Assembly: GCF_000731985.1 (NCBI RefSeq)
Contig: NZ_JNCS01000016.1
Span: forward strand, 1-56,566
Length of the DNA stretch: 56,566 bases
DNA from: Natrinema altunense
Lineage (GTDB): Archaea; Halobacteriota; Halobacteria; Halobacteriales; Natrialbaceae
Direction: 5' to 3'
The stretch's first letter is position 1; each line of letters begins with the position of its first letter. Under the pieces are notes generated by a model that ran no database searches, was not told the origin of the DNA, and worked only from the letters and a program-made list of their open reading frames with translations. Shown here one piece after another: positions 24,375 through 32,901 of this stretch. The position numbers and the translations under genes are program-made.

Positions 24375-26147
24375 ATGGAGTTTGCCACGTTCGCCGACCG
24401 CGCCGCGACGATCGAGGCCGAACCCGCCGATCTCGAGGTCGTCGCTCACGTTCGGGACCTGTTCGCCGACGCCGGCTCCGACCTCGAGATCGTCGCCCGC
24501 TTCGCGCAGGGGAGGGTGTTTCCGGCCTGGGACTCGACGACGCTCGATATCGGGCCGAGTGCCTGTTACGACGCGATCGCCCGCGCCGCGGGGACGAACG
24601 TGAGCGGCGACGACGTAGAGGCCCGACTCGCCGAGGTCGGCGAGATCGGCGACGTGGCGGCGAATTACGAGTTCGGCGGCCAGCAAGGGCTCGGTGCGTT
24701 CACTGGCGGCAGCGGAGGCAACGGCGGCGATCTCACCGTTCGCGAGGTCCACGAGGCCCTCGCGGACATCGCGGCTGCCGAGGGGTCGGGGAGTCAGGAC
24801 CGGAAAGTCGACTTGCTCTTCGGTCTTTTCAACCGCTGCTCGAGCGAGGAAGCGCGCTATCTGGCCCGCATCGTGCTCTCGGAGATGCGGATCGGCGTGG
24901 GTGAAGGGACAGTACGGGACGCCATTGCCGAGGCGTTCGACGTTCCCACGGATCGGGTCGAACGCGCATTGCAGGTCTCGAACGACTACGGACAGGTCGC
25001 ACGGATCGCGCGGGACGAGGGGATCGAAGGGCTGGACGCGATGGAACTCGATGTCGGCCGGCCGGTACAAGCGATGCTCGCCCAGACGGGGACGGTGACG
25101 GACGCGCTCGAGGAGTGGGACGAGGCCGCCGTCGAGTGGAAGTACGACGGAGCCCGGATACAGTTGCACCACGATCCCAGTGGGCTCGCCGAGTCCGACG
25201 GATCGACAGTGGAGACTCGCGTCTTCTCGCGGAACATGGAGGAGGTCACCGACGCCCTGCCGGAGGTCGTCGAGTTCGCGGCGGCTCATCTCGAGGAGCC
25301 CGCCATCCTCGACGGGGAGGTCGTCGCGATCGACGAGGACGGCTCGCCGCTCCCGTTTCAGGAGGTGCTCAAGCGGTTCCGGCGGAAACACGACGTCGCG
25401 AAGGCCCGCGAGGATGTCTCGGTGCGTCCCGTCTTCTTCGACTGTCTGCACGTCGGCGGTGAGGACCTGCTCGCGGAGCCGCTGACGACGCGCCACGACC
25501 GGCTCCGATCGGTGCTGGTCGACGCCGACGCTGACGCCGACTCCGTCGCCGATGACGAAATCGAGGGGCTGTCTCTGCTCTGGCAGACCGGCGACCCTGA
25601 CGAGATCGAGTCGATCGCCGCCGAGGCGCTCGAGGCCGGCCACGAGGGGATCATGCTCAAGAACCCCGACTCGACGTACTCGCCGGGCCGCCGAGGGAAG
25701 AATTGGCGCAAACGCAAACCAGATGTCGAGACGCTGGACTGCGTCGTGACCGGCGCAGAGTGGGGCGAAGGACGACGCGCGACCTTCCTCGGCACGTTCG
25801 AACTCGCCGTGCGCGCGGGCGACGACAGCGAGGAACGCCGTTCCGCTGGCTCTGCGGTGGAACCGCAGACCCTCGAGACCGTGGGCAAGGTCGCGACCGG
25901 GATCACCGACGAGAAACTCGAAGAGTTAACTGACCTGCTCGAGCCCCACATCACCGTTGCTGAGGGACAGGAGGTCGAACTCGAGCCCGCGGTCGTCTTC
26001 GAGGTCGGCTACGAGGAGATCCAGTCCTCGCCGACCTACTCGTCGGGCTACGCGCTGCGGTTCCCGCGGTTCGTGGGAGTTCGGTCCGACAAGGACCCCG
26101 AGGACGCCGACTCGCTCGAGCGCCTCGAGCGACTTCACGACCAGTAG
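24375..26147 (+). CDS. lig: ATP-dependent DNA ligase (archaeal replicative type)
   Basis: Seals nicks in replication and repair with an ATP-derived AMP-lysine intermediate. The 590-residue protein has the archaeal N-terminal DNA-binding domain (1-230). The adenylation domain follows with motif I K256 in EWKYDGARIQ, motif III FFDCLHVGGEDLL and motif IV/V EGIMLKNPDSTYSPGRRGKNWRKRKP. The OB domain starts at DCVVTGAEWGEGRRATFLGTFELAV and ends with LRFPRFVGVRSDKDPEDADSLERL. Length matches archaeal LigA. An insertion of Asp/Glu residues (about 384-395, DADADADSVADD) is a local salt-adapted loop. Confidence 0.97.
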   Translation: MEFATFADRAATIEAEPADLEVVAHVRDLFADAGSDLEIVARFAQGRVFPAWDSTTLDIGPSACYDAIARAAGTNVSGDDVEARLAEVGEIGDVAANYEFGGQQGLGAFTGGSGGNGGDLTVREVHEALADIAAAEGSGSQDRKVDLLFGLFNRCSSEEARYLARIVLSEMRIGVGEGTVRDAIAEAFDVPTDRVERALQVSNDYGQVARIARDEGIEGLDAMELDVGRPVQAMLAQTGTVTDALEEWDEAAVEWKYDGARIQLHHDPSGLAESDGSTVETRVFSRNMEEVTDALPEVVEFAAAHLEEPAILDGEVVAIDEDGSPLPFQEVLKRFRRKHDVAKAREDVSVRPVFFDCLHVGGEDLLAEPLTTRHDRLRSVLVDADADADSVADDEIEGLSLLWQTGDPDEIESIAAEALEAGHEGIMLKNPDSTYSPGRRGKNWRKRKPDVETLDCVVTGAEWGEGRRATFLGTFELAVRAGDDSEERRSAGSAVEPQTLETVGKVATGITDEKLEELTDLLEPHITVAEGQEVELEPAVVFEVGYEEIQSSPTYSSGYALRFPRFVGVRSDKDPEDADSLERLERLHDQ

Positions 26148-26309
26148 CGCCGGTCGTCGGTCTTCCATCCGGGAGCCGTCGTTCGCGGGAGCAGCGTCAC
26201 ACGGTTTCGCCCCTCTATTTCGTGTAGTGAGATGACGGCACGGCGGCGTCTCCATCTATTTTCAAAGTTAATATAAAGGAATATACAATACTTATCGGTA
26301 GTACCTACT

Positions 26310-26507
26310 ATGTCATCACCACTCGAAAATCCGGCGATCCGCTATGGAATGGGTTTCAGTAGTGCCGTGCTACTCTGCGTCGTCGCGTTCGTCTTCCTCG
26401 AGGAGGGATTGACTCGGTGGTTCGTCCTCGGTCTTGCAGTCATCGAGATCACGATCGTTCCACGGATTCTGAAAATGACGGCGGAGAACAACACTGACGG
26501 GGTGTGA
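26310..26507 (+). CDS. small two-helix membrane protein
   Basis: 65 residues with two helices (about 13-31 and 35-52) separated by a short EEGLTR loop. TTAATATAAAGG and AATACTTATCGG lie in the AT-rich stretch upstream (about 26265-26300), so a promoter is present. No family recognised; haloarchaea encode many such tiny proteins. It sits alone between lig and hisC. Confidence 0.55.
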   Translation: MSSPLENPAIRYGMGFSSAVLLCVVAFVFLEEGLTRWFVLGLAVIEITIVPRILKMTAENNTDGV

Positions 26508-26602
26508 GTGGCGCCGGTAGCGCCGTCCGTCTCGTCTGCTTTCCCGGCTCGCTGCCGTATCGGATCGACGGGCAGTGACCACGACCGACCATATGTGAGC
26601 AC

Positions 26603-26610
26603 CCTTAAGA
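26603..26610 (+). promoter_or_regulatory. hisC TATA box
   Basis: CCTTAAGA centred about 27 nt before the hisC ATG. It would drive the three-gene overlapping unit as a leaderless transcript. Confidence 0.5.
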
Positions 26611-26633
26611 CCTATCGCCGACAGCATTGCCGT

Positions 26634-27788
26634 ATGCAACCGCGCGACCTGTCCGATCACGTCGCATACGAGGCGGGTCGAGGCATCGAGGAAGTCGCCC
26701 GCGAACTCGGGCGCGATCCCTCGGAGTTCATCAAACTCGCCTCGAACGAGAACCCGCACGGTCCGTCGCCGGCCGCTGCCGTGGCCATCCGCGAGACGGC
26801 CTCGAGCGTGAGTTCCTACCCGAAGGCCGCCCACGCGGACCTCACGACCGCCGTCGCCGACCGCTGGGGCGTCGGCGACGAGCAAGTCTGGCTGGCAAAC
26901 GGCGGCGACGGGGCGATCGACTACCTCCATCGGGCGGCCCTCGAGCCGGCCGACGACGTGCTCGTCCCCACGCCCGGGTTCGCCTACTACGGCATGAGTT
27001 CCCGCTTTCACCACGGCGACGTTCGGGAGTACGAACTCTCACGAGCGGCCGACTTCGCCCAGGAGGCCGACGCGGTTCTGGACGTCTACGACGGCGAGCG
27101 GGTTATCTGGCTCACGAGCCCCCACAACCCGACCGGCTCGACGATGTCCCTCACGGAAATCGAATGCCTCGCCGAGGGGACCGACGAGGACACCCTGGTC
27201 GCCGTCGACGAGGCCTACGGCGAGTTCGCCGACCGCGACAGCGCCGTCGCGCTGATCGAGGGTCGCGATGGATTCGACGCCCGCGACGACGTTGCGGTGC
27301 TGCGGACGTTCTCGAAGGCCTACGGACTGGCCGGCGTTCGGCTGGGCTATGCGGTCGTCCCCGCGGAGTGGGCCGACGCGTACGCCCGCGTGAACACGCC
27401 CTTCGCGGCGAGCGAACTCGCCTGCCGGGCCGGCCTCGCGGCCATCGACGACGACGAACACGTCCGGCGCACCGTCGAGACGGCGCGCGAATCCCGCGCG
27501 TACATGCGCGAGAACATCGATACCCACGTCTGGGAGAGCGAGGGGAACTTCGTCCTCGCGGCCGTGGGCGACGCGACGGCCGTCAGCGACGAGATGCAAG
27601 AGCGGGGCGTCATCGTCCGGGACTGCTCGAGTTTCGGGCTACCGGGCTGTGTCCGGATCACCTGCGGCACCGAGGAGGAGACCGAGCGCGCCGTCGAGAC
27701 GCTCAACGACGTGCTCGACGACCTCGACGTCGAGCCGGAATCGACGGGCGAGTCCGAGGACCCGGATGCGGAGGTGGCCGATCCATGA
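26634..27788 (+). CDS. hisC: histidinol-phosphate aminotransferase
   Basis: PLP enzyme of histidine biosynthesis converting imidazole-acetol phosphate to histidinol phosphate. The 384-residue protein has IKLASNENPHGPSP near the N-terminus, WLTSPHNPTGSTMS, VVDEAYGEF-like strand DTLVAVDEAYGEF, and the Schiff-base lysine K228 in LRTFSKAYGLAGVRLGYA. SNFVLA-type segment NFVLAAVGDA and GCVRITCGTEEETERAVETL close it. The C-terminal 20 residues are acidic. The stop overlaps the next ATG (ATGA), beginning a tightly coupled trio. Confidence 0.95.
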   Translation: MQPRDLSDHVAYEAGRGIEEVARELGRDPSEFIKLASNENPHGPSPAAAVAIRETASSVSSYPKAAHADLTTAVADRWGVGDEQVWLANGGDGAIDYLHRAALEPADDVLVPTPGFAYYGMSSRFHHGDVREYELSRAADFAQEADAVLDVYDGERVIWLTSPHNPTGSTMSLTEIECLAEGTDEDTLVAVDEAYGEFADRDSAVALIEGRDGFDARDDVAVLRTFSKAYGLAGVRLGYAVVPAEWADAYARVNTPFAASELACRAGLAAIDDDEHVRRTVETARESRAYMRENIDTHVWESEGNFVLAAVGDATAVSDEMQERGVIVRDCSSFGLPGCVRITCGTEEETERAVETLNDVLDDLDVEPESTGESEDPDAEVADP

Positions 27789-28339
27789 GGATCGCCGTCA
27801 CCGGCACGCCGGGCACCGGGAAGACGACCGCGACGGAACTGCTCGAGTCCCGGCTGGCCGCTGCAGGGACGGATGCCGGCGACGAGTCGCCACCCGAACT
27901 CGAGGTGATCCACCTCAATCGGGTGCTCGAGGACGAGGGGCTCTACACCGAGGTCGATGCCGACCGCGAGAGCAAGATCGCGGATCTCGACGCACTGGCC
28001 GAGTGGCTTGAGGGACGTGACGGGATCGTGATCGAGTCCCACCTCGCCCATCACTTCGCTGCCGACCGGATCGCCGTCCTGCGGTGTCACCCCGAGACGC
28101 TCGAGCAACGCTTGCTCGAGCGCGGTGAAACCGAGGCGAAGGCGGCCGAAAACGCCGAGAGCGAGGCGCTTGACGTGATCCTCTCGGCGGCCGTCGAGGA
28201 ACACGGCCTCGAGTCCGTCTACGAGATCGACACGACCGACCGCGATCCCGCAGCGGTTGCGGACGAACTGGCAGCGGTCGCGACGGGCGAGCGTGACCCG
28301 AGCGCCGGCGAAGTCGACTTTATGGAGTACCTGACATGA
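27785..28339 (+). CDS. adenylate kinase AK6/Fap7-type nucleoside kinase
   Basis: 184-residue P-loop kinase. The Walker A motif GTPGTGKTTATELL is at the N-terminus. DADRESKIADLDALAEWLEG, IVIESHLAHHFAADRIAVLRCHPETLEQRLLERGETEAKAAEN and NAESEALDVILSAAVEEHG match the archaeal AK6/Fap7 family, thought to act in 30S ribosome assembly as well as AMP phosphorylation. A local acidic insertion lies between the P-loop and the HLNRVLED segment. It overlaps hisC upstream and the phosphatidyltransferase downstream by 4 bp each. The gene order suggests shared expression, not shared chemistry. Confidence 0.9.
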   Translation: MRIAVTGTPGTGKTTATELLESRLAAAGTDAGDESPPELEVIHLNRVLEDEGLYTEVDADRESKIADLDALAEWLEGRDGIVIESHLAHHFAADRIAVLRCHPETLEQRLLERGETEAKAAENAESEALDVILSAAVEEHGLESVYEIDTTDRDPAAVADELAAVATGERDPSAGEVDFMEYLT

Positions 28340-28950
28340 CGCTGGACAGGTTCCGCCCGTACGTCTCGCGATTCCTCGACCCGTTCGTCAGGGGGTTCGA
28401 CCGCGTCGGCATGACGCCCAACGGGGTGAGCGTCGTCGCGTTCGGGATGGCGATCCTGGCGGCCGGCGCGTTCGCACTCGGCGGACTCGAGGATCCGATC
28501 TGGTACGCCGTGGCGGCGGTACTGGTCTTCCTGAACGGCTGGCTGGATATCGTCGACGGCGCGCTCGCGCGCGAACAGGAGGTCGCTTCGGCCGGCGGCG
28601 ACCTGCTGGATCACGTCCTCGACCGGTACGCGGACATCGTCGTCATCGCCGGGCTGGCCGCGGGTACCGAGGACTACGTGCTGGGCTTCGCCGCGGTGAC
28701 CGGCGTCGTGATGACCTCGTATCTGGGCACGCAAGCCCAGGCGGTCGGTCTCGATCGGGTCTACGGCGGACTCGTCGGTCGAGCGGACAGGTTGGCAATC
28801 ATCGGTCTCGCCGGCTTCCTCGCGTACCCGCTCGCGGACGCGACGCTCGCCGGGTTCTCGCTGGTCGGCTGGTTGCTCGTCTTCCTCGCGGTCGTCGGCC
28901 ACCTGACGGCGCTCCAGCGCTTTTATTACTCCTGGATCGCTCTCGAGTAG
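28336..28950 (+). CDS. CDP-alcohol phosphatidyltransferase family protein
   Basis: 204-residue membrane enzyme with the class motif D-G-x2-A-R-x8-G-x3-D-x3-D, read here as DIVDGALAREQEVASAGGDLLDHVLD. Five to six helices are visible around it. Family members transfer a polar alcohol (such as inositol-phosphate, serine or glycerol-phosphate) to CDP-archaeol, making archaeal phospholipid headgroups. The alcohol cannot be read from the sequence. Its ATG overlaps the AK6 stop. Confidence 0.88.
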   Translation: MTLDRFRPYVSRFLDPFVRGFDRVGMTPNGVSVVAFGMAILAAGAFALGGLEDPIWYAVAAVLVFLNGWLDIVDGALAREQEVASAGGDLLDHVLDRYADIVVIAGLAAGTEDYVLGFAAVTGVVMTSYLGTQAQAVGLDRVYGGLVGRADRLAIIGLAGFLAYPLADATLAGFSLVGWLLVFLAVVGHLTALQRFYYSWIALE

Positions 28951-29004
28951 GCCCGTTTCGACCCGGTCTCCGGGTGGTTCGACGGCGTGGAGCCGCGCCG
29001 CATG

Positions 29005-29010
29005 CTTTAT
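29005..29010 (+). promoter_or_regulatory. MBF1 TATA box
   Basis: CTTTAT about 28 nt before the MBF1 ATG; leaderless mRNA predicted. Confidence 0.45.
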
Positions 29011-29035
29011 CCCTCACCGCGATATAGAGTCCGAC

Positions 29036-29581
29036 ATGGTTCAGTGCGAGATGTGTGGGGCCGAGACGTCGTCCCCGAACACCATCAAAGTCGAGGGCGC
29101 GAAGCTAGACGTGTGTTCGAACTGCACGGACTTCGGCACTGAAGTCAAAGACACGTCGAGTTCGAGCGGGTCGACGAAGTACTCGACCGGGTCGAGTTCG
29201 TCCTCGTCGAGCGGGGGCGGCCAGTCCAGCGGCTCGAGTCGGAGTGCCGCCAGTTCGGGCGGCTCGAGCCAGCGCCGCTCGGACATGTTCGACGACATGG
29301 ACGAACTCGCGACCGATTACGACGACCGCGTCCGCAACGCACGCGAGGACGCGGGGCTCAGCCAGTCCGATCTCGCGAACGAACTCAACGAGAAGGCCAG
29401 CCTGATCCGCAAGATCGAACGCGGTGAGACGCTGCCGAGCGACGAGGTACAGACCGAACTCGAGGACTTCCTCGAGATCAGCCTGAGCGCACAGGGGAGT
29501 TCCGGCGAGGACACGGAGTGGTCCGGCGGCTCCTCGACGGGGAGTTACACGCTGGGCGACGTCGTCAAACGCAAGGACTGA
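29036..29581 (+). CDS. multiprotein-bridging factor 1 homologue
   Basis: 181 residues, archaeal MBF1. An N-terminal zinc ribbon (C5-x2-C8 and CSNC at 27-30) is followed by a long Ser/Gly linker (about 40-80). The HTH follows: VRNAREDAGLSQSDLANELNEKASLIRKIERGETLPSDEVQTELEDFLEI. Then comes another Gly/Ser stretch. The family couples transcription factors to TBP in eukaryotes; archaeal MBF1 binds ribosomes. Linker composition is unusually Ser/Gly-rich for this window. Confidence 0.93.
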   Translation: MVQCEMCGAETSSPNTIKVEGAKLDVCSNCTDFGTEVKDTSSSSGSTKYSTGSSSSSSSGGGQSSGSSRSAASSGGSSQRRSDMFDDMDELATDYDDRVRNAREDAGLSQSDLANELNEKASLIRKIERGETLPSDEVQTELEDFLEISLSAQGSSGEDTEWSGGSSTGSYTLGDVVKRKD

Positions 29582-29656
29582 CCGCGACGGTCGCTCCGTC
29601 CTCGATACCGCCGCCGACTCGCAAACTATTTCTTTCGGGCGGGTGCGGTTGCCGAT

Positions 29657-30301
29657 ATGTTCGTCCTCGTTAATCTGAAGACGTATCCGTGTGACCCGGT
29701 CGAAGTCGCGGAAGCCGTTCGCGACGTCAACGACGCCACTGACGCTCGTTTAGCCGTCGCACCGCAGGCGGCCCACATCGAGCGCGTCGCCGAAACGGGC
29801 GCGGAGACGTGGGCGCAGCACGTCGACGCGATCGAACACGGGAGCAACACCGGTCACGCGCTCGCCGAGAGCGTTGCCGACGCCGGCGCGGTCGGCACGC
29901 TGATTAATCACTCCGAGCGGCGGCTGAAGCTGGCCGACATCGATGGTGCCGTTCGCGCGGCCGAGCGGGCGGACCTCGAGACGGTCGTCTGTGCGAACAA
30001 CCCGGCCCAGATCGGCGCGGCCGCCGCCCTGGGTCCGGACGCCGTCGCCGTCGAACCCCCCGCACTCATCGGTACCGGGACGCCGGTCAGTCAGGCCGAT
30101 CCCGACGTCGTCGAGAACGCCGTCGAGGCGGCAGCGAACGTCGACCCCACGGTGTCGGTTCTCTGTGGTGCGGGCATCAGTACGGGCGACGACGTCGTCG
30201 CCGCGGGCGATCTGGGTGCCGAAGGCGTCCTGCTCGCCAGCGGGGTCGCGAAGGCCGACGATCCGCAATCGGCGCTCGAGAACCTCGTCGAACCGCTCTG
30301 A
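29657..30301 (+). CDS. tpiA: triosephosphate isomerase (archaeal type)
   Basis: Interconverts dihydroxyacetone phosphate and glyceraldehyde 3-phosphate. The 214 residues are the short archaeal length. Substrate residues N6 and K8 lie in VNLKTY, catalytic H85 in LINHSERRL and catalytic E133 in [12 protein letters not shown]. The phosphate-binding C-terminal motif is [11 protein letters not shown] plus [18 protein letters not shown] (29626-29633) is a plausible TATA box about 28 nt before the ATG. The gene is monocistronic. Confidence 0.96.
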   Translation: MFVLVNLKTYPCDPVEVAEAVRDVNDATDARLAVAPQAAHIERVAETGAETWAQHVDAIEHGSNTGHALAESVADAGAVGTLINHSERRLKLADIDGAVRAAERADLETVVCANNPAQIGAAAALGPDAVAVEPPALIGTGTPVSQADPDVVENAVEAAANVDPTVSVLCGAGISTGDDVVAAGDLGAEGVLLASGVAKADDPQSALENLVEPL

Positions 30302-30379
30302 AGCAGGCACCGATACCGACCGCGTCTCGAAGACGTAGCCCGTCGACCGACTTTTCTCGATCCCCGCCGAAGGGAGCGT

Positions 30380-30832
30380 ATGACTGATCAGGGGAACGGT
30401 CCCGGAAGCGATCCCGGTGCCGGCGACGAGTCCGCGGCGGCGGAACGACCCGTGGCCGTCACGCTCGAGAACCGACTGATGAGCCACGGGCTCTATCTGA
30501 CCGCCTTTCGGTGGCTGAACGACCACGAACCACCCGAGGCGGACGGGGCCGGGATCGAACTCGAGTACGAAGTCGTCTCCGAAGCCCCCGTCGTCACGAG
30601 CACCGAGGTCGGTGCCGTCTTGCGGACGCTCGTGACGATCGGCGACGAACGGGAGTGGACGCCGGGCCGTCTCGAGGCCACCTCGCTGACGACCGACGGC
30701 GACATCCGCGGGTGGTGGTACGTCGAACGCGAGTGGTTCCGCGAACTCGGATCGGAACTGACCCAACTCGAGTTCTCCCAGCGAGTCCTCACAACTGTCA
30801 CAAATAACCGACGCGAACAGGACAATCATTAA
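30380..30832 (+). CDS. conserved haloarchaeal acidic protein
   Basis: 150 residues, no recognised family. After a disordered acidic N-terminus (1-25) the sequence reads VTLENRLMSHGLYLTAFRWLNDHE and then alternates beta-like segments (IELEYEVVSEAPVVTST, WTPGRLEATSLTTDGDIRGWWYVEREWFREL). No membrane segments. It is followed by the TIR-domain gene on the same strand after 59 bp, so they might be co-expressed, although an AT-rich patch (TTAAATAGG) in that gap may be a promoter. Confidence 0.55.
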   Translation: MTDQGNGPGSDPGAGDESAAAERPVAVTLENRLMSHGLYLTAFRWLNDHEPPEADGAGIELEYEVVSEAPVVTSTEVGAVLRTLVTIGDEREWTPGRLEATSLTTDGDIRGWWYVEREWFRELGSELTQLEFSQRVLTTVTNNRREQDNH

Positions 30833-30891
30833 ATAGGAACGCGGGGATAGATTAATGATGTCCCATACGCGTGTGTATCGTAGACGATCCA

Positions 30892-31506
30892 ATGACTGGA
30901 GAGCAGGTGTACGTTTCACACGCGCCACGGAATCTCGACCTCGTTCAGGACCTGTTCTCGACGGTCAAGAACTTCCCCTTCGGCGTCCACATCGCGCTCG
31001 AGGAGATCGAGTCCGGTCGCTCCCGAAAGCGACTCGAGGGCCGCCTCGCCAACAGCGATCTCGTCGTCGCCGTGCTGACCGAGGACGCGACCGGGAACAC
31101 GTGGATCAATCAGGAGGTCGGCTACGCGGTGGCGAAAGGAATTCCCGTCCTGCCGGTCCGCGACGACGGAGTCAGCTGTCGCGGGTTCATCAGTGATGTC
31201 GAAGGCGTGACGATCGATCGGGACGACCTCTCGGTCACCATCTTCAACCTGCTCTGTCGGCTCCGAAGCGAACTCGCGCCGCTCGGCGCGCTGTCGGTCC
31301 CGAACTGGTATATTCGGTTCCCCTGTACGGTCACCGACTGCAGCCAGCCGGTCACGCTCGAACTCGAGCGAGGGCAGACGAAACTCTGGAAACTCCACAG
31401 TCACGGCAAACACCTGACCGCCTCGTGTGACGGCTGCGGATCGACGTACTACTTCGATCCGGCGACGATCGGTTTTTCGGGCCGGAAAGACGGGCACCCC
31501 TCGTAA
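30892..31506 (+). CDS. TIR-domain protein with C-terminal zinc ribbon
   Basis: 204 residues. The N-terminal TIR fold (about 3-115) has VYVSHAPRNLDLVQDLFSTV, ADLVV-like NSDLVVAVLTED and the signature TWINQEVGYAVAKGIPVLPV. W71 and E75 occupy the W-x3-E position where E is the catalytic glutamate of NAD-cleaving TIR enzymes. The C-terminal 60 residues carry C145-x4-C150 and C179-x2-C182, a zinc ribbon. I used the ATG at 30892 because it begins directly before the first TIR strand. NADase activity and a role in defence or nucleotide signalling are inferred, not shown; no partner defence gene is adjacent. Confidence 0.75.
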   Translation: MTGEQVYVSHAPRNLDLVQDLFSTVKNFPFGVHIALEEIESGRSRKRLEGRLANSDLVVAVLTEDATGNTWINQEVGYAVAKGIPVLPVRDDGVSCRGFISDVEGVTIDRDDLSVTIFNLLCRLRSELAPLGALSVPNWYIRFPCTVTDCSQPVTLELERGQTKLWKLHSHGKHLTASCDGCGSTYYFDPATIGFSGRKDGHPS

Positions 31507-31896
31507 GCCGTCCGTCGCGGGGCACACGTCTCGAGGGCCGTCACAACTGGAACGTTGAATCGGGTGGTCGTGAGCGTAGGGCCCGCTTACCCGTCGATCG
31601 GAAGCCGACCGTGTGGCCGTCGCCGCTGAACGGTGTCGATAACAAAGTGCCTCCCGACCGACGGCTCGTTCGTGCGAGGCTACCCTCGCACGGAGACGCT
31701 CTGTCCGTTGGACGACACTCGGCGGCCGCCGGTCGCCGAGTTCCTCCTCTCCTGTCAGGGATACCGGTGGCCGCCGAGATCGAGTCGAATTCGGTCCGGA
31801 GAGCGACCGGATCCGTTTCTCACGCTCGCGCAGCCGCCGGCCACGCTGTCGAGCGGAACCGGGGAATCAATAGGAACGGGGCACCCACGGTCGACT
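31507..31896. other. noncoding gap before DUF3054 gene
   Basis: About 390 bases with no convincing gene. It contains the strong hairpin at 31671-31692. No clear TATA box was found for the following gene; a long in-frame upstream extension exists but looks unlike protein. Confidence 0.45.
31671..31692. repeat. perfect 9-bp hairpin
   Basis: CGTGCGAGG (31671-31679) and CCTCGCACG (31684-31692) are exact complements around a CTAC loop. Two more pairs (one wobble) extend the stem outward. No T-tract follows, so it is not a classical terminator. Confidence 0.6.
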
Positions 31897-32322
31897 ATGG
31901 ACACGGCAGTTCAGACGGGCGTCCGTGACAGCGCAGCCGGCCGCGAGCGGATCGCCGCCGGGGTAATCGATGTCGGCCTCGTCGCCGCGATGGTCCTCTA
32001 CGGCTACGTCCACCACGGGGGCGATCCGATCGCGACCCCGCTCGAATCGCTCGAGACGGTCGCTCCGTTCGTGATCGGGTGGATCGCCGTCGCAGCGCTC
32101 GCGGGCGTCTACACGCGTGACCGTCTCTTGGGCCGGGACGGACTCCGAGTAACGGCGACCGCCTGGATCGCGGCGGCAAACGTGGGACTCATGCTCAGGG
32201 GGGCTCCACTGTTACACGGCAGCACGATCTGGCCGTTCCCGGTTGTGATAACCGTCTCCGTTCTGGCCGTTTTGCTCGGCTGGCGGCTCGGGTTCTCGCT
32301 GTACCTATCAGTAACGGAGTAA
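31897..32322 (+). CDS. DUF3054 membrane protein
   Basis: 141 residues with four predicted helices: about 26-45, 58-75, 93-110 and 116-134. The opening AAGVIDVGLVAAMVLYGYVHHGG and the charged GRDGLRVTATAWIAAANVGLMLRG loop match the DUF3054 family found in haloarchaea and actinobacteria. Function unknown. The ATG at 31897 is chosen as the first Met after the noncoding gap that fits the family length; the preceding in-frame Met codons produce proline-rich nonsense. Confidence 0.75.
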   Translation: MDTAVQTGVRDSAAGRERIAAGVIDVGLVAAMVLYGYVHHGGDPIATPLESLETVAPFVIGWIAVAALAGVYTRDRLLGRDGLRVTATAWIAAANVGLMLRGAPLLHGSTIWPFPVVITVSVLAVLLGWRLGFSLYLSVTE

Positions 32323-32618
32323 GTCGACACGATACCGGTTGCTGTCATCATTGCGAGTCGAACTGAGCGTCATCGTTCCTATCACGCTCGGACGAAACGA
32401 GCGGTAGACGTGTCTCTCGTGGACTAATACTGTCGGTCGTACCGTTCGATTCGCTGCCATCGGTATCTCAACCGGAAACACATTATCAGACTGGGATTAC
32501 ATAACCATTCTATAAGTTATAGAAATTATTCCTGGAGGATATTTGATTAGTATATGTTCACCATCGGGCGATTATGGGAAACACTTATATGGTTATTCCG
32601 CATACTATAGGATAGATT
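32323..32618. other. AT-rich intergenic region
   Basis: No gene. The second half (32500-32618) is strongly AT-rich relative to the window and holds the palindrome at 32508-32524 and CTTATAT (32584-32590), a TATA box that would start transcription about 5 nt before the next ATG. Confidence 0.5.
32508..32524. repeat. 17-bp perfect palindrome, possible operator
   Basis: TTCTATAA-G-TTATAGAA is an exact inverted repeat with one central base. It lies 76 bp upstream of the downstream promoter's TATA box. Such symmetry suggests binding of a dimeric regulator. Confidence 0.45.
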
Positions 32619-32834
32619 ATGACTGGATATTACGACATTGTCCTCGGCCTCATCCCAGTCGCACTGTTCGGTATCACCGCCGCCCTGCTGTTCGTGGGAC
32701 TGTCGCTGACGACGGCGATACCGCTCGGTTCGCTGGCCGCGATGGGAATTATCGGGCACGCAATGTTCGTCAATACGCCAGTCGACGCCGGCGACGAATC
32801 TCGATCCACGCGCCCGCCGATCAACGCGGACTGA
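32619..32834 (+). CDS. small two-helix membrane protein
   Basis: 71 residues: two hydrophobic stretches (about 5-28 and 30-50) with a short connection, then a charged tail ESRSTRPPINAD. The TATA box and near-leaderless spacing support a real gene. It is a haloarchaeal hypothetical and no function is known. It precedes the OCD gene with a 67-bp gap. Confidence 0.6.
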   Translation: MTGYYDIVLGLIPVALFGITAALLFVGLSLTTAIPLGSLAAMGIIGHAMFVNTPVDAGDESRSTRPPINAD

Positions 32835-32901
32835 TCTTGCGCTTTCGGTCTCTATCCCCGCTTTCGGTCCTTTTTCACGTCTCCGAACCCTGTCGTCGAC
32901 T

